Shown here: positions 36,725-45,901 of the stretch, one piece after another
How positions within the stretch are numbered: position 1 is the first letter of the stretch
Layout: every line of letters starts with the position of its first letter
DNA from: Chloroflexi bacterium CSP1-4
GTDB taxonomy: Bacteria; Chloroflexota; Limnocylindria; Limnocylindrales; CSP1-4
Assembly: GCA_001443375.1 (NCBI GenBank)
Contig: LDXM01000014.1
Coordinates: 1 to 64,000, forward strand
DNA length: 64,000 bases
Direction of reading: 5' to 3'
Notes under the pieces: model-generated
Database searches by the model: none
What the model was told of the DNA's origin: nothing
The model's input: the letters and a program-made list of their open reading frames with translations, nothing else
Program-made: the position numbers and the translations under genes

Positions 36725-37963
36725 CTAGCGCGTCAAGGACTCCCCGGCGAGCGTGCGATGGCCGGAAAGTCCTGCCCCGGCATGGTACACCCGGGGTACC
36801 CGATATGCCATCGAAGCGAGGACTTCCCACGAGATCGTGGTGCGGAGACGCGCCAGCTCCGTGGCCGTGACGACCTCCGCCTCCTGGCGGCCGAGGAGCA
36901 CGAACTCGTCCTCCGGTCCCACACCGGGCACGTCGGTGACGTCGGCCACGACGGCATCCATGGCCACGCTGCCCACGAGCGGGGCGCGGCGACCTCGCAC
37001 CAGCGCCGAGGCCCCCCGGTAGGCGCGCACCCACCCGTCGCCGTAGCCGAGCGGCAGGGTGGCGGCCATGGAGGGTCGTTCGGCGGTCCACAGGCCGCCG
37101 TAACCCACGCGCTCGCCCGGCTCCAGGCGCTCCACGCGCAACGGTCTGGCCTTGAGGGTCATGGCCGGGCGCAGCGCGCCCGCCGCGACGGCCCGGTCGG
37201 GCGCGATCGGGAATCCGTCGGGCAGCTCACCGTAGAGGGCCAGCCCCGGCCGAACCAGGTCGCCGAAGGGCGCCGTGGCGGCGAAGAGGGCCCCCGTCGC
37301 CGCGATGTGCCGGGCCGGGAGCGGCAGCCCGGTGCCGATCAAGGCCGCTTCGGCGGCCCTGAAGCGTTCCATCTGCGCCGCGGAGACGTCCGCGTCGTGG
37401 GAGCTGGACAGGTGCGACCAGAGGCCGGCCAGCTCGGCCCTGGGCGCCTCGACGATGGTGCGCGCGGCGGCGGCCACGCGGTCGGGGCGCAGGCCGGCCC
37501 GGGCCAGGCCCGTCTCGACCTCGAGGTGGATGCGCAGCCGGGCGCGACCAGCCCCTCCCGCAGCCCGCTCCCGCCAGGCCGCGAGCGTGTCCCGCAGCGC
37601 CCCCTCCTCGGCGGCCACGAGCTCCACGTGTGCGGCCGCGGCGACCGAGACCGACTCCGGCGGGACGGTGTAGAGGACGAGGATCGGCGTTTCCAGGCCC
37701 GTTTCGCGTAGCGCGAGGGCCTCATCGAGCGAGGCCACGCACAGGAGGTCGGCGCCGGCCGCGGCGAACGTGCGCGCCGTCACCTGCAGGCCGTGGCCGT
37801 AGCCGTCGGCCTTCACCACGGCGGCCAGGCGCACCCCCGCCGGCAGGAGGGCGCGGATGGCGCGCAGGTTGCCGGCCAGGGCGTCGGTGTCGATCTCGAG
37901 CCAAGCCAGCCGGGGCAGCGGGGGCAGGCCCGCCGCCGCCAGGCGCGCCTCGATGCCGCTCAG
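36725..37963 (-). CDS. alr: Alanine racemase, apparent CTG start
   Basis: 412 residues if translation starts at CTG 37963. The PLP lysine is in AVVKADGYGHG (Lys51), and ERVGYGGLW plus the SVAMDAVVADVTDV region supply the opposing Tyr and carboxylated-Lys areas. The family N-terminus WLEIDTDALAGNLRAI lies upstream of the first GTG (37834), so that GTG cannot be the true start. No ATG, GTG or TTG occurs in frame before it. CTG 37963 overlaps the nnrD stop as CTGA, exactly like the ATGA/GTGA overlaps of its neighbours, and has GGGAGG 7 bases upstream. The enzyme makes D-alanine for peptidoglycan. Confidence 0.88.
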   Translation of the reverse strand: MSGIEARLAAAGLPPLPRLAWLEIDTDALAGNLRAIRALLPAGVRLAAVVKADGYGHGLQVTARTFAAAGADLLCVASLDEALALRETGLETPILVLYTVPPESVSVAAAAHVELVAAEEGALRDTLAAWRERAAGGAGRARLRIHLEVETGLARAGLRPDRVAAAARTIVEAPRAELAGLWSHLSSSHDADVSAAQMERFRAAEAALIGTGLPLPARHIAATGALFAATAPFGDLVRPGLALYGELPDGFPIAPDRAVAAGALRPAMTLKARPLRVERLEPGERVGYGGLWTAERPSMAATLPLGYGDGWVRAYRGASALVRGRRAPLVGSVAMDAVVADVTDVPGVGPEDEFVLLGRQEAEVVTATELARLRTTISWEVLASMAYRVPRVYHAGAGLSGHRTLAGESLTR

Positions 37964-38964
37964 GCCCCGCCCTCCCCGACGCCGAAGCCGAGCCGCCGGC
38001 CGCCGCGTTCGCGCTCGCGCATCGCGGCGAGACGCTTGCGCACCCGGGCGATCTCCTCGGGCAGGTCGGAGGCGATGAGCCCGGCATCGCCCAATCGCTC
38101 GCGCAGGACCTCGCCGGCCGCGCCGTGGAGATGGACGCCGAGGCGTGCAGCCGCGAGTGGCTCCAGGCCCTGAGCCAGCAGCGCGCCGATCACACCCGCC
38201 AGCACGTCACCGGTGCCGGCCGTGCCCAGGGCGGGATTGACGAAGGGAGCCACGACCGCGCCCGGCTCGCCCCCCGCGATGACGGTGTGGGCGCCCTTCA
38301 GCACCACGACCTGGCCCCAGGCCTCGGCGGCCCGCCGGGCGACGGCGATGCGGGCCTCGTCGTCGGCGACGAGGTCGTCGGGCGCTCCGACCTCGAACGG
38401 CAGACCGCCGGCCGCCATGAGCTTGGCCAGCTCGCCCACGTGCGGGGTCAGGACGCACGGCCGTCTCACCTGGTCCCACCATCGCTCGACCGTGGCCAGC
38501 GAGTTCAGCCCCTCGGCATCGACGACGGCGGGCGCCCGCTCGCCCTCGGCAGCGAGGAAGTCGAGCACGAGGTCCACCGTGGCCAGGCCCGGGCGCAGGC
38601 CCGGACCGACGACCGCAGCATCGTGATCGAGGTCGAGCAGCCGGTCGAGCGCGGCCTCGACGTCGACCTCGCCTTCGACGTCCGTCTCCGGAAGGCCGAT
38701 CGTCGTCGCCTCCACGACCCACCCCGCGACGAGCGGTTGCAGGGTCTCGGGGACGGCGAGGCGCACCAGGCCGGCCCCGGCGCGGTAGGCCGCCTGCGCC
38801 ACGAGCAGCGCCGCCCCGAGGTAGTCGAGCGAGCCGGCCAGCACGAGGAGCTTGCCGTGCGTGCCCTTGTGACCGCGGGGATCGCGCTCGGGCAGCAGCC
38901 GGGCGGCCTGCGCGTCGTCCATCTCGCGAACACCCTGGGGCCAGGCGGTCCCGCCGCTCGGCAT
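37960..38964 (-). CDS. nnrD: ADP/ATP-dependent NAD(P)H-hydrate dehydratase
   Basis: 334 residues, covering only the dehydratase (CARKD) half without the epimerase domain. GHKGTHGKLLVLAGS, the LTPHVGELAKL segment and the NPALGTAGTGDVLAGVIGALLAQG motif are diagnostic. It repairs damaged NAD(P)H hydrates. It starts at ATG 38964 in TGATG with acpS and ends at the CTGA junction with alr. The acpS-nnrD-alr order is common in bacteria. Confidence 0.92.
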   Translation of the reverse strand: MPSGGTAWPQGVREMDDAQAARLLPERDPRGHKGTHGKLLVLAGSLDYLGAALLVAQAAYRAGAGLVRLAVPETLQPLVAGWVVEATTIGLPETDVEGEVDVEAALDRLLDLDHDAAVVGPGLRPGLATVDLVLDFLAAEGERAPAVVDAEGLNSLATVERWWDQVRRPCVLTPHVGELAKLMAAGGLPFEVGAPDDLVADDEARIAVARRAAEAWGQVVVLKGAHTVIAGGEPGAVVAPFVNPALGTAGTGDVLAGVIGALLAQGLEPLAAARLGVHLHGAAGEVLRERLGDAGLIASDLPEEIARVRKRLAAMRERERGGRRLGFGVGEGGA

Positions 38965-39485
38965 CAGGCGTCCTCCGATCGGTGACTGGCTGCGTCGAGC
39001 GCGCGCAGCCGCTCCAGGCGGGCCATGATGCGCCGCTCGCGATCGTCGAGGCGGGCGTCGATGTCCACGGGGAAGACATAGGCACCGCCCGCGGCTCGCA
39101 CGCCGAACGCCACGGCCACCGCATAGTCACGCTCGTGGCTGATCGAGACGGCGATGCGCACCATGCCCAGCTGGTCGGCGCGGCGCCGCGCGCGTCCGCC
39201 CAGGCGGACCGAGGGCTGGCCGGTCGGCAGGCGCACGATCTCGATCTCGCGCCAGCCGACGCCACGGACACCGAGCCCGAGCACCTTGCTGATGGCCTCC
39301 TTGGCCGCCCAGCGGCCCGCGAAGGTCTCCGGCCGATCGCGGACGTAGGCCGCCTCGGCCGGTGTGAGGACGCGGCTCGAGAAGCGCGATCCGAAGCGCT
39401 CCAGGGTCGCCCGGATGCGTTCGACCTTGATGATGTCGATGCCGAGCTCGGTCGTCCCCTCGGGGACGGCGGGAACGCCGGCCAC
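38964..39485 (-). CDS. acpS: Holo-[acyl-carrier-protein] synthase
   Basis: 173 residues from GTG 39485. LGIDIIKVERI, GRWAAKEAISKVLGLG and SISHERDYAVAVAF carry the Mg/CoA-binding acids and the catalytic region. It transfers phosphopantetheine to acyl carrier protein. About 45 residues beyond the normal ~125-residue domain form a charged tail (RRIMARLERLRALDAA). It starts 4 bases after the glmS stop. Confidence 0.9.
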   Translation of the reverse strand: MAGVPAVPEGTTELGIDIIKVERIRATLERFGSRFSSRVLTPAEAAYVRDRPETFAGRWAAKEAISKVLGLGVRGVGWREIEIVRLPTGQPSVRLGGRARRRADQLGMVRIAVSISHERDYAVAVAFGVRAAGGAYVFPVDIDARLDDRERRIMARLERLRALDAASHRSEDA

Positions 39486-39489
39486 GGCG

Positions 39490-41316
39490 CTACTCGACGG
39501 TGACGGACTTGGCGAGGTTGCGCGGCTGGTCGACGTCGGTACCGCGGGCCACCGCCGTGTGGTAGGCGAACAGCTGCAACGGGATCACGGCGAGGATCGG
39601 GCTGAGCGCCTCGATCGTCTCGGGCACCCACAGGATGTCGTCGGCGTAGGCCCGCACCGCCTCGTCGCCCTCGGTGGCCACGGCGATGACCCGCGCGTCG
39701 CGGGCGCGCCCCTCCATGACGTTGCTGACCAGCTTCTCCTGGAGCGACGAGCGCGTGGCCACGGCGACGAGCGGCACCTCGACGTCGAGCAGCGAGATGG
39801 GGCCGTGCTTCAGCTCGCCCGCCGCGTAGCCCTCAGCATGGACGTAGCTGACCTCCTTGAGCTTGAGCGCACCCTCCAGAGCGACCGGGTAGCCGACGCC
39901 CCGACCGACGAACATGAAGCCACGCGAGTTGACGTAGCGGCGGGCCAGGATCGCCGCCGGCTCCGACATCTGCAGCGCCCGCTCGGCCTTGGCGGGCAGC
40001 GCTCGGAGCTCGGCCACCAGCTCGCGCTCGCGGTCCCGCGGCAGCCGGCCACGCGCCTTGGCCAGGGCCGCGCCGAGCAGCACCAGCGTCGTCACCTGGG
40101 TCACGAACGTCTTGGTGGCAACGACGGCGATCTCGGGGCCGGCCTGCAGGAAGAGGACCGCGTCCGCGTCGCGCGTGATGGCCGAGCCGACCGTGTTGGT
40201 GACGGCCACCACCGGGCAGCCCTGCTCGCGGGCATAGCGAGTGGGCGCGATGGTGTCCGCCGTCTCGCCCGACTGCGTGACGGCGATGACCAGCGTGCGC
40301 TCGTCGAGCGGGGGCGGGCTGTAGCGGAACTCCGAGCCGACAGTGTTGCGGACCGGGATGCCCAGCCAGTCCTGGAACAGGTAGCCGGCCACCGCGGCGG
40401 CGTAGTTGGCGCTGCCGCAGGCGACGAGCTCGATGCGCTCGATGCCCGCCAGCCGGTCGGCGATGGGGGCCAGCTCGTCGACGCGCACCTCGTCACCGTG
40501 GAGCCGGCCGGCCGTGGCGGCCCTGATGGCCCCCGGCTGCTCGTGCATCTCCTTGAGCATGAAGTGCGCGTAGCCGCCCTTCTCGGCCGCCTCGATCGAC
40601 CAGTCGATGACGTTCACGAGCCGCTCGCGGGGAACTCCGTCCACCCCCGTGATGGTCACGCCGTCGGCGGTGAGGTCGGCCACGTCGCCCTCTTCGAGGA
40701 AGACGACGCGGTTCGTGTGGGCGAGCACGGCGGCCACGTCCGAGGCCAGGAAGCTCTCGCCGTCGCCGAGGCCGACGATGAGGGGCACATTCAGGCGGGC
40801 GCCCACCAGCCGGCCCGGCTCGCCGCGGTGCATGACCGCCACCGCGTAGGCGCCATCGGCCCGGCCCAGCGCGGCCCGGACGGCCGCGGCGAGGTCGCCC
40901 GCGTAGGCTTCCTCGACCAGGTGCGCCAGCGCCTCGGTGTCGGTCTCCGACGCCAGGCGGTGTCCACGCGCGGCGAGGCCGTCGCGCAGCTCCTGGAAGT
41001 TCTCGATGATGCCGTTGTGGATGACCGTGATGTCCCCGCTGCAGTCGACGTGCGGGTGGGCGTTCAGGTCGTTCGGGCGACCGTGGGTCGCCCAGCGCGT
41101 GTGGGCCAGGCCGATCGCCGCGGCGGGCGTGGCGTCCACGAGCGCGGTGCGCAGGTTGGCCAGCTTGCCGGCCTTCTTCTCGACGAAGAGGTCGCCCGCG
41201 GCGGTGACCAGGGCGATCCCGGCCGAGTCGTAGCCGCGGTACTCGAGGCGCGCGAGGCCCTCGAGCAGGATGGGCGCCGCGTCACGCGGTCCGATGTAGC
41301 CGACGATGCCGCACAT
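39490..41316 (-). CDS. glmS: Glutamine-fructose-6-phosphate aminotransferase (isomerizing)
   Basis: 608 residues. The N-terminus MCGIVGYIG exposes the Ntn nucleophile Cys2 after Met removal. ARLEYRGYDSAGIA and HTRWATHGRPNDLNAHPH belong to the glutaminase domain. Two SIS domains follow (SQSGETADT and the C-terminal KELKHGPISLLD-like loop), ending KSVTVE. It forms glucosamine-6-phosphate for GlmM. GGGAGG sits 10 bases before the ATG, and a TAAACT box overlaps the glmM end at 41352-41357, so an internal promoter is possible. No glmS ribozyme is evident in the 33-base spacer. Confidence 0.95.
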   Translation of the reverse strand: MCGIVGYIGPRDAAPILLEGLARLEYRGYDSAGIALVTAAGDLFVEKKAGKLANLRTALVDATPAAAIGLAHTRWATHGRPNDLNAHPHVDCSGDITVIHNGIIENFQELRDGLAARGHRLASETDTEALAHLVEEAYAGDLAAAVRAALGRADGAYAVAVMHRGEPGRLVGARLNVPLIVGLGDGESFLASDVAAVLAHTNRVVFLEEGDVADLTADGVTITGVDGVPRERLVNVIDWSIEAAEKGGYAHFMLKEMHEQPGAIRAATAGRLHGDEVRVDELAPIADRLAGIERIELVACGSANYAAAVAGYLFQDWLGIPVRNTVGSEFRYSPPPLDERTLVIAVTQSGETADTIAPTRYAREQGCPVVAVTNTVGSAITRDADAVLFLQAGPEIAVVATKTFVTQVTTLVLLGAALAKARGRLPRDRERELVAELRALPAKAERALQMSEPAAILARRYVNSRGFMFVGRGVGYPVALEGALKLKEVSYVHAEGYAAGELKHGPISLLDVEVPLVAVATRSSLQEKLVSNVMEGRARDARVIAVATEGDEAVRAYADDILWVPETIEALSPILAVIPLQLFAYHTAVARGTDVDQPRNLAKSVTVE

Positions 41317-41349
41317 GGCTGCCGGTGATCCTCCCGTGTTGAGGGGGCG

Positions 41350-42681
41350 TCAGTTTAGTCGCTCGGCCGCGATGGCGGCCAGGCCGTCGGCGAGGGCGGC
41401 GATGCGCGACGCGTCCTTGCCCTCGATCATGATGCGCAGAGCCGCTTCCGTGCCGGAGGGTCGCACGAGCACGCGGCCCCGGCCCAAGAGCTCCTGCTCC
41501 GCGTCGCGGACGGCCGCCGCCAGCCGGGTATCGGCCTCCCACTGGTCCTTGTGACGAACGCGGACCGCCCGTTGCTCCTGCGGGTAGAGCGGGATGCGGG
41601 CGGCGAGCTCGGAGAGGGGAAGTCCGGAGGCGGCCACGATGCGCAGCGTCTCGAGGGCCGTGACGATCCCGTCACCAGAGCTGGTGTGCTCGGCGATGAT
41701 GACGTGGCCGCTCTTCTCGCCGCCCAGGCCGGCGCCCGACACGAGCATCGCGTCGACGATGTACTTGTCGCCGACCGGCGTGCGCACGATGCGACCGCCT
41801 GCGCCCTCGACGGCCGCCGCCAGGCCGCCGTTGGAGAGGACGGTGACGACGACGGTCCCGCCGGGCAGGGCGCCGCGCCCGAGCCGCTCGAGGGCCAGAA
41901 GGCCGATGAGCTGGTCGCCGTCGACGACCGTCCCCCGCTCGTCCACGGCCAGGCAGCGGTCCGCGTCGCCGTCGAGCGCGAAACCCAGGTCGGCGCCCGA
42001 CGCGCGGACCCGAGCGGTCAGAGCCGCCGGCGCGGTGGCGCCGCAATCACGGTTGATGTTCAGCCCATCGGGCGCGTTGAAGATGACCTCCAGGTCGGCG
42101 CCGGTGGCGGCCAGCAGCTCGGGTGCCACCATGCCACCCGAACCGTTGGCGCAGTCGAGGACGATGCGCAGCGAGGTGCGCACCGAGGCGGCCAGGACCA
42201 GGCGGTGGCGGCGGTAGTCGTCGAGGCGGGACCTGGCGTCCACCTCGCGGCCCAGGCCGGCGTTCGTGGGGCTGGGCAGCTCCTCGGAGCGCCAGATCAG
42301 CGCGTCGAGCTCGTCCTCGACCACGTCGTCGAGCTTCAACCCGTGCGCGTCGAGGACCTTGAGGCCGTTGTCCTCAGCGGGGTTGTGTGAGGCCGAGACC
42401 ATGATGCCGGCCGCATAGCTGCCGCCCGCGGCGAGGAACGACAGGGCCGGCGTCGGCACCACCCCGACGCGGTGCACGTCGGCGCCCATGGAGGTGGCGC
42501 CGGACACGATGGCCGCGGCGAGCATGTCGCCCGACCGACGCGTGTCCTGGCCGACGACGATGGCGCCGCCCTGCGGGAGCAGGCGGTGGACGGTGGCCCG
42601 GGCGAGCGCGTGGGCGAGGGCCGGTTTGAGCTCGACGTTGGCGATGCCGCGGATGCCGTCGGTGCCGAAGAGGCGTGCCAT
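41350..42681 (-). CDS. glmM: Phosphoglucosamine mutase
   Basis: 443 residues. The start LFGTDGIRG, the phosphoserine loop MVSASHNP (Ser98), the metal loop DGDADRC and the closing RPSGTEAALRIMIEG are all present. It converts glucosamine-6-phosphate to the 1-phosphate for GlmU. The order cdaA-cdaR-glmM is conserved in many bacteria, where it couples c-di-AMP to wall synthesis. glmS follows directly, so three steps of UDP-GlcNAc synthesis sit on this strand. Confidence 0.95.
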   Translation of the reverse strand: MARLFGTDGIRGIANVELKPALAHALARATVHRLLPQGGAIVVGQDTRRSGDMLAAAIVSGATSMGADVHRVGVVPTPALSFLAAGGSYAAGIMVSASHNPAEDNGLKVLDAHGLKLDDVVEDELDALIWRSEELPSPTNAGLGREVDARSRLDDYRRHRLVLAASVRTSLRIVLDCANGSGGMVAPELLAATGADLEVIFNAPDGLNINRDCGATAPAALTARVRASGADLGFALDGDADRCLAVDERGTVVDGDQLIGLLALERLGRGALPGGTVVVTVLSNGGLAAAVEGAGGRIVRTPVGDKYIVDAMLVSGAGLGGEKSGHVIIAEHTSSGDGIVTALETLRIVAASGLPLSELAARIPLYPQEQRAVRVRHKDQWEADTRLAAAVRDAEQELLGRGRVLVRPSGTEAALRIMIEGKDASRIAALADGLAAIAAERLN

Positions 42682-42683
42682 GG

Positions 42684-43934
42684 TCAGGGGCCCGGCGTCG
42701 CTGTCGGGCCGGGCGACGACGTGGGTCCGCTGCCGACGGTCACGCTCACCCTGGCCGGGGAGATCGAGACGAGCGTGGTGCCGGGGGGCGCAGAAAACGC
42801 CACCGCCACGCTGGCGTCGCCGATCGCCAGCCCGCTCACGTCGAGCGTGGCGCGCAGCGCCGCGGCGTCCACGGCGTTCAATGCGGCGCGGGTCCCGCCG
42901 AGCGTGATGAGGACGTCGGGGACCGAGAGCCGGTACGTGCGGTCGTCCCGGGCGCCGCTGAGGGCGAGGCCGACGCCGAAGGCCCGGCTTCCGCGCTCGG
43001 CCACGATCTCGATGGTGACCTTCACGCTCGGCGCGTCCACCACCTCGACGCCATTCGGCAGGGCGAGCGAGACGGTCTGCTCGAAGGTGGTGGTTCGACC
43101 ATCGAGCACGATGGCCTCGGTCGCGACCGCCTCCAGGTCGGTCATCGCGTCGAGCGGGCCACGGGCCGTGACCGCGACCGGCACTGCGGTCACCGAGCGC
43201 ACGGTGAAGCCGGCCGGAGGTGCACCGGCCAGGCGGGGTGCCACCGGCAGCGTCCGGCTGGCCAGCTCGCGCCCGACGACGATGCGGACGTGGACGCGCT
43301 CCGGTTCGATGTCCACCGGCGCCACGATGTCACCACGTTCATCGAGAGCGACGAGGTCGTACTCGCCGTCGACGTTGATGCCGCTGGGGTCGATGGTCAC
43401 CCGCGCCACGACCTCGTGGACGCGCGCCACGAGCGAGCTGGCGCCGCGCACGGACGCGATCGACGCACCCAGACGAGGCTCACCGAGGACGAGGCCGTCC
43501 GGCACGGGTCCGCGATCGACCATGACCGGCAGGCTGCGGCTGACGACGGGGTCGAGGCGGACGGCGACGCGCTGCGGCTGGAAATCCAGCACCTTGACCC
43601 GTGGGTCGAGCGACGTCACCTCGACCGACACGAGCACCGGAGCGCCCCCGGCCAGCGGCGTGACGTCCGACAGGTCGGCGACGGCGCGGAAGTCGACGCT
43701 CGAGATCCGCGCGGCCACGTCCGACGGGGCGTAGAAGCGGATGGAGGTGACGTCCCCGAGGGTCTCGAGGAGGAAGGCGCCGGTGGGCTGGCCGGTCGCC
43801 TCGATGGGCACCCGGCCGGGCCATACGCGCGCGTTCTGAGAGAGGACAAGGCCACCGTAGAGCAGCGCGGCGAAGACGATGGCGCCGACCTTCAGGGGCC
43901 AGTTGTGGGTGACGAGGCGGACGAGGCGACCCAC
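42684..43934 (-). CDS. cdaR: CdaR/YbbR-domain regulator of the c-di-AMP cyclase
   Basis: 416 residues. A cytoplasmic tip and one membrane helix (about 12-33, PLKVGAIVFAALLYGGLVL) anchor a long extracytoplasmic part. Four YbbR repeats are recognisable by recurring Val-rich beta strands with RVHVRI, VSVTV-type endings, and a Pro/Thr-rich tail follows. CdaR modulates CdaA activity from outside the membrane. The GTG start overlaps the cdaA stop (TAGTG), and glmM follows after 2 bases. Confidence 0.9.
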   Translation of the reverse strand: MGRLVRLVTHNWPLKVGAIVFAALLYGGLVLSQNARVWPGRVPIEATGQPTGAFLLETLGDVTSIRFYAPSDVAARISSVDFRAVADLSDVTPLAGGAPVLVSVEVTSLDPRVKVLDFQPQRVAVRLDPVVSRSLPVMVDRGPVPDGLVLGEPRLGASIASVRGASSLVARVHEVVARVTIDPSGINVDGEYDLVALDERGDIVAPVDIEPERVHVRIVVGRELASRTLPVAPRLAGAPPAGFTVRSVTAVPVAVTARGPLDAMTDLEAVATEAIVLDGRTTTFEQTVSLALPNGVEVVDAPSVKVTIEIVAERGSRAFGVGLALSGARDDRTYRLSVPDVLITLGGTRAALNAVDAAALRATLDVSGLAIGDASVAVAFSAPPGTTLVSISPARVSVTVGSGPTSSPGPTATPGP

Positions 43935-44875
43935 TAGCCGTGCTTGCCGCCGTCGACGGCCGCGGGGCGCGGGGCGGGTGCCGGGGCGGTCGCCGTCGGC
44001 TGGTGCCTGCCCGGTCCACGGCGGCGCACGAGGCGCAGCGCACGGGCGCCACGCTCGCCGGGCGCGGGCAGCGTGAAGACGCCGCGGCCGCGTGTGCCGC
44101 CGGGCTGCAGGAGCGAGACGAGCGCCGTGCGCAGCCGCTCCTCGTCGAGGTTGCGGATGATACGCGCCCGTTCGACCAGCGCGATCGACCCGCTTTCCTC
44201 GCTGACGACCACGACGACCGCGTCGGTCTGCTCGGTGATGCCCAGAGCGGCCCGGTGGCGGGTGCCCAGCCGCTCACTCTGCAGGGTCGTCTCGGCCAGG
44301 GGCAGCACGATGCCGGCGGCCACGATCTCGGCGCCGCGGATGAGGACAGCGCCGTCATGCAGGGCGGCGCGGGGCGCGAAGACCGTGCGCAACAGCTCCG
44401 CCGAAAGGTCGGCGTGGAGCATCACCCCGGTCTCGGCCGCGTCCTCGAGTCCCGTCTCGCGTTCGAGGACGATGAGCGCTCCGCTCCGCTCGGCGGAGAG
44501 GAGCGCGGCGGCGTGCGAGACCTCGGTCGCGACGCGCTGAACCTCGCCGTGAGAGCCAGACCAGAGCCAGCCCAGCGAGCCGACCCGGCCGATACGCTCG
44601 AGGGCTCGGCGCAGCTCTGGCTGGAAGACGACGACGAGCGCGAGGAGGCCGACGACGGCACCCGTCTGGAGGATCTGCGAGAGGAGCTGGAAGCCGAACG
44701 CCTGGGCGGCGACGTAGACGGCGTAGAGGGAGATGACACCGATCACGAGCCGCACCGCGCGCGTGCCGCGGATCAGGCTGAAGAGCCAGTAGATGAGGAC
44801 AGCCGTGATGGCGATGTCGACGACCGCGATCGGTTGGATCTCGAGGCTCGTGAGCGTGTCCAGGATGCGGTCCAT
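43934..44875 (-). CDS. cdaA: Membrane diadenylate cyclase CdaA
   Basis: 313 residues. Three membrane helices lie within residues about 14-84. The DAC domain carries ALHDGAVLI (DGA 174-176) and LGTRHRAALG (RHR 206-208), the two catalytic motifs that join two ATP into c-di-AMP. A low-complexity C-terminal tail of about 50 residues (ATAPAPAPRPAA) extends beyond the usual ~270. A TACAAT box ends 9 bases before the ATG with no ribosome-binding site, so this gene probably opens a transcript covering cdaR, glmM and beyond. Confidence 0.94.
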   Translation of the reverse strand: MDRILDTLTSLEIQPIAVVDIAITAVLIYWLFSLIRGTRAVRLVIGVISLYAVYVAAQAFGFQLLSQILQTGAVVGLLALVVVFQPELRRALERIGRVGSLGWLWSGSHGEVQRVATEVSHAAALLSAERSGALIVLERETGLEDAAETGVMLHADLSAELLRTVFAPRAALHDGAVLIRGAEIVAAGIVLPLAETTLQSERLGTRHRAALGITEQTDAVVVVVSEESGSIALVERARIIRNLDEERLRTALVSLLQPGGTRGRGVFTLPAPGERGARALRLVRRRGPGRHQPTATAPAPAPRPAAVDGGKHG

Positions 44876-44884
44876 CGTCGAGCG

Positions 44885-44890
44885 ATTGTA
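44885..44890 (-). promoter_or_regulatory. Putative -10 box of the cdaA-cdaR-glmM operon
   Basis: TACAAT on the minus strand ends 9 bases before the cdaA ATG, so the transcript would have almost no leader. The string TACAATCGCT is identical to that upstream of ppdK. Confidence 0.45.
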
Positions 44891-44935
44891 GCAGCGGCCC
44901 CCTCCCCGACCCCCCGGGATACCCGGCCGCGGGGA

Positions 44936-45883
44936 TCAGTCGCCGGCGGCGGCAGCGAGATCGGCGAGACGCGGCTCGTCGGCCAGGTGGCGCCGGACCA
45001 GCTCGGCCGCCGCGGCGCGCCCGGCCCTGTCGCCATCGATCTCCAGCAGGCGGTCGAGGAGGAGGAGCTTCTCGACGGCGCGCTCGTGCCAGCCGCGAGC
45101 GAGGTAGAGGCGCGCCAGCTCGACGTGCAGGGCCGGCGCACCCGGCAAGACCTCGAGTCCGCGCTGGCAGGCATCGAAGGCGGCCGCCGGCTCGCCCGCC
45201 GCCAGGTGGGCAACGGCGGCCGCCACGTAGGATTCGACGGCCTCCGCCAGGCGACCCTCGGCCGCGGCGTCCGCGGCGGCAGCGAGGAGCCGCTCCGGAT
45301 CCGGCGCGGGCGGCGCGGGTGCGGCTGCAGGGGTGGGAGCGGCGACGGCGGCCCTTGGAGCCCTTTGTCGCCGGCGACGCGTGGGCGCGGGCGGCACCGT
45401 CTTGCGCCGTGCCACCCTGACAGGCGCTGCCGGCACTGCCGCCGTCTCGCCCGCCAGCGCGACCTCGAGCGCCGCCACGCGCTTCAGGCGACGCTTCGTC
45501 GAGCCCAGATGCAGTGCGCGCCGCAGCGTCTCCAGGGCCTCCGGGCCGCGGTCGGTCGACTCCTGCACCTCGGCCAGCCGGTCGAGTGCTTCGGCGGCCT
45601 CGGTGGTGCGGCCGGCGGCGAGGAGCGCCTCGACGCGGCCGCTGAGCGCGGCCTCATCGCGCGGGGTTCTCCCCAGTGCCCGAGAGTAGGCGGCCAGCGC
45701 CTCGTCCGCACGGCCGAGGCGCAGCAGCACGCCGCCCAGGCTGCTGTGCGGGAGGGGCCGTTCGGGAGCGATCTCGGCGGCCTCGCGGTAGTGCGCCAGC
45801 GCCTCGTCGAGGAGGCCGCGCAGGACGGCCACGTGACCGGCCTTGAGGGCCTCCTTGTACAGCTCGAAGATCGGGTCCGGCAC
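44936..45883 (-). CDS. TPR-repeat protein, function unknown
   Basis: 315 residues from GTG 45883. Tetratricopeptide-like helix pairs cover about residues 1-130 (DEALAHYREAAEIAPERPLPHSSLG, DEALAAYSRALGRTPRDEAAL). A Pro/Ala/Arg-rich linker follows (PAPTRRRRQRAPRAA), then a second helical block to the end (ACQRGLEVLPGAPALHVELA). No signal peptide or enzyme motif is seen. It probably scaffolds protein contacts. It lies after the ribosomal run and the argF remnant and 60 bases before cdaA. Confidence 0.75.
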   Translation of the reverse strand: MPDPIFELYKEALKAGHVAVLRGLLDEALAHYREAAEIAPERPLPHSSLGGVLLRLGRADEALAAYSRALGRTPRDEAALSGRVEALLAAGRTTEAAEALDRLAEVQESTDRGPEALETLRRALHLGSTKRRLKRVAALEVALAGETAAVPAAPVRVARRKTVPPAPTRRRRQRAPRAAVAAPTPAAAPAPPAPDPERLLAAAADAAAEGRLAEAVESYVAAAVAHLAAGEPAAAFDACQRGLEVLPGAPALHVELARLYLARGWHERAVEKLLLLDRLLEIDGDRAGRAAAAELVRRHLADEPRLADLAAAAGD

Positions 45884-45901
45884 GCCAGCTCCTGCGACGG
45901 G

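Noticed and set aside
41317..41349. A glmS ribozyme upstream of glmS
   Set aside because: Only 33 bases separate glmM and glmS, too short for the ~150-base ribozyme, and a normal GGAGG site is present.
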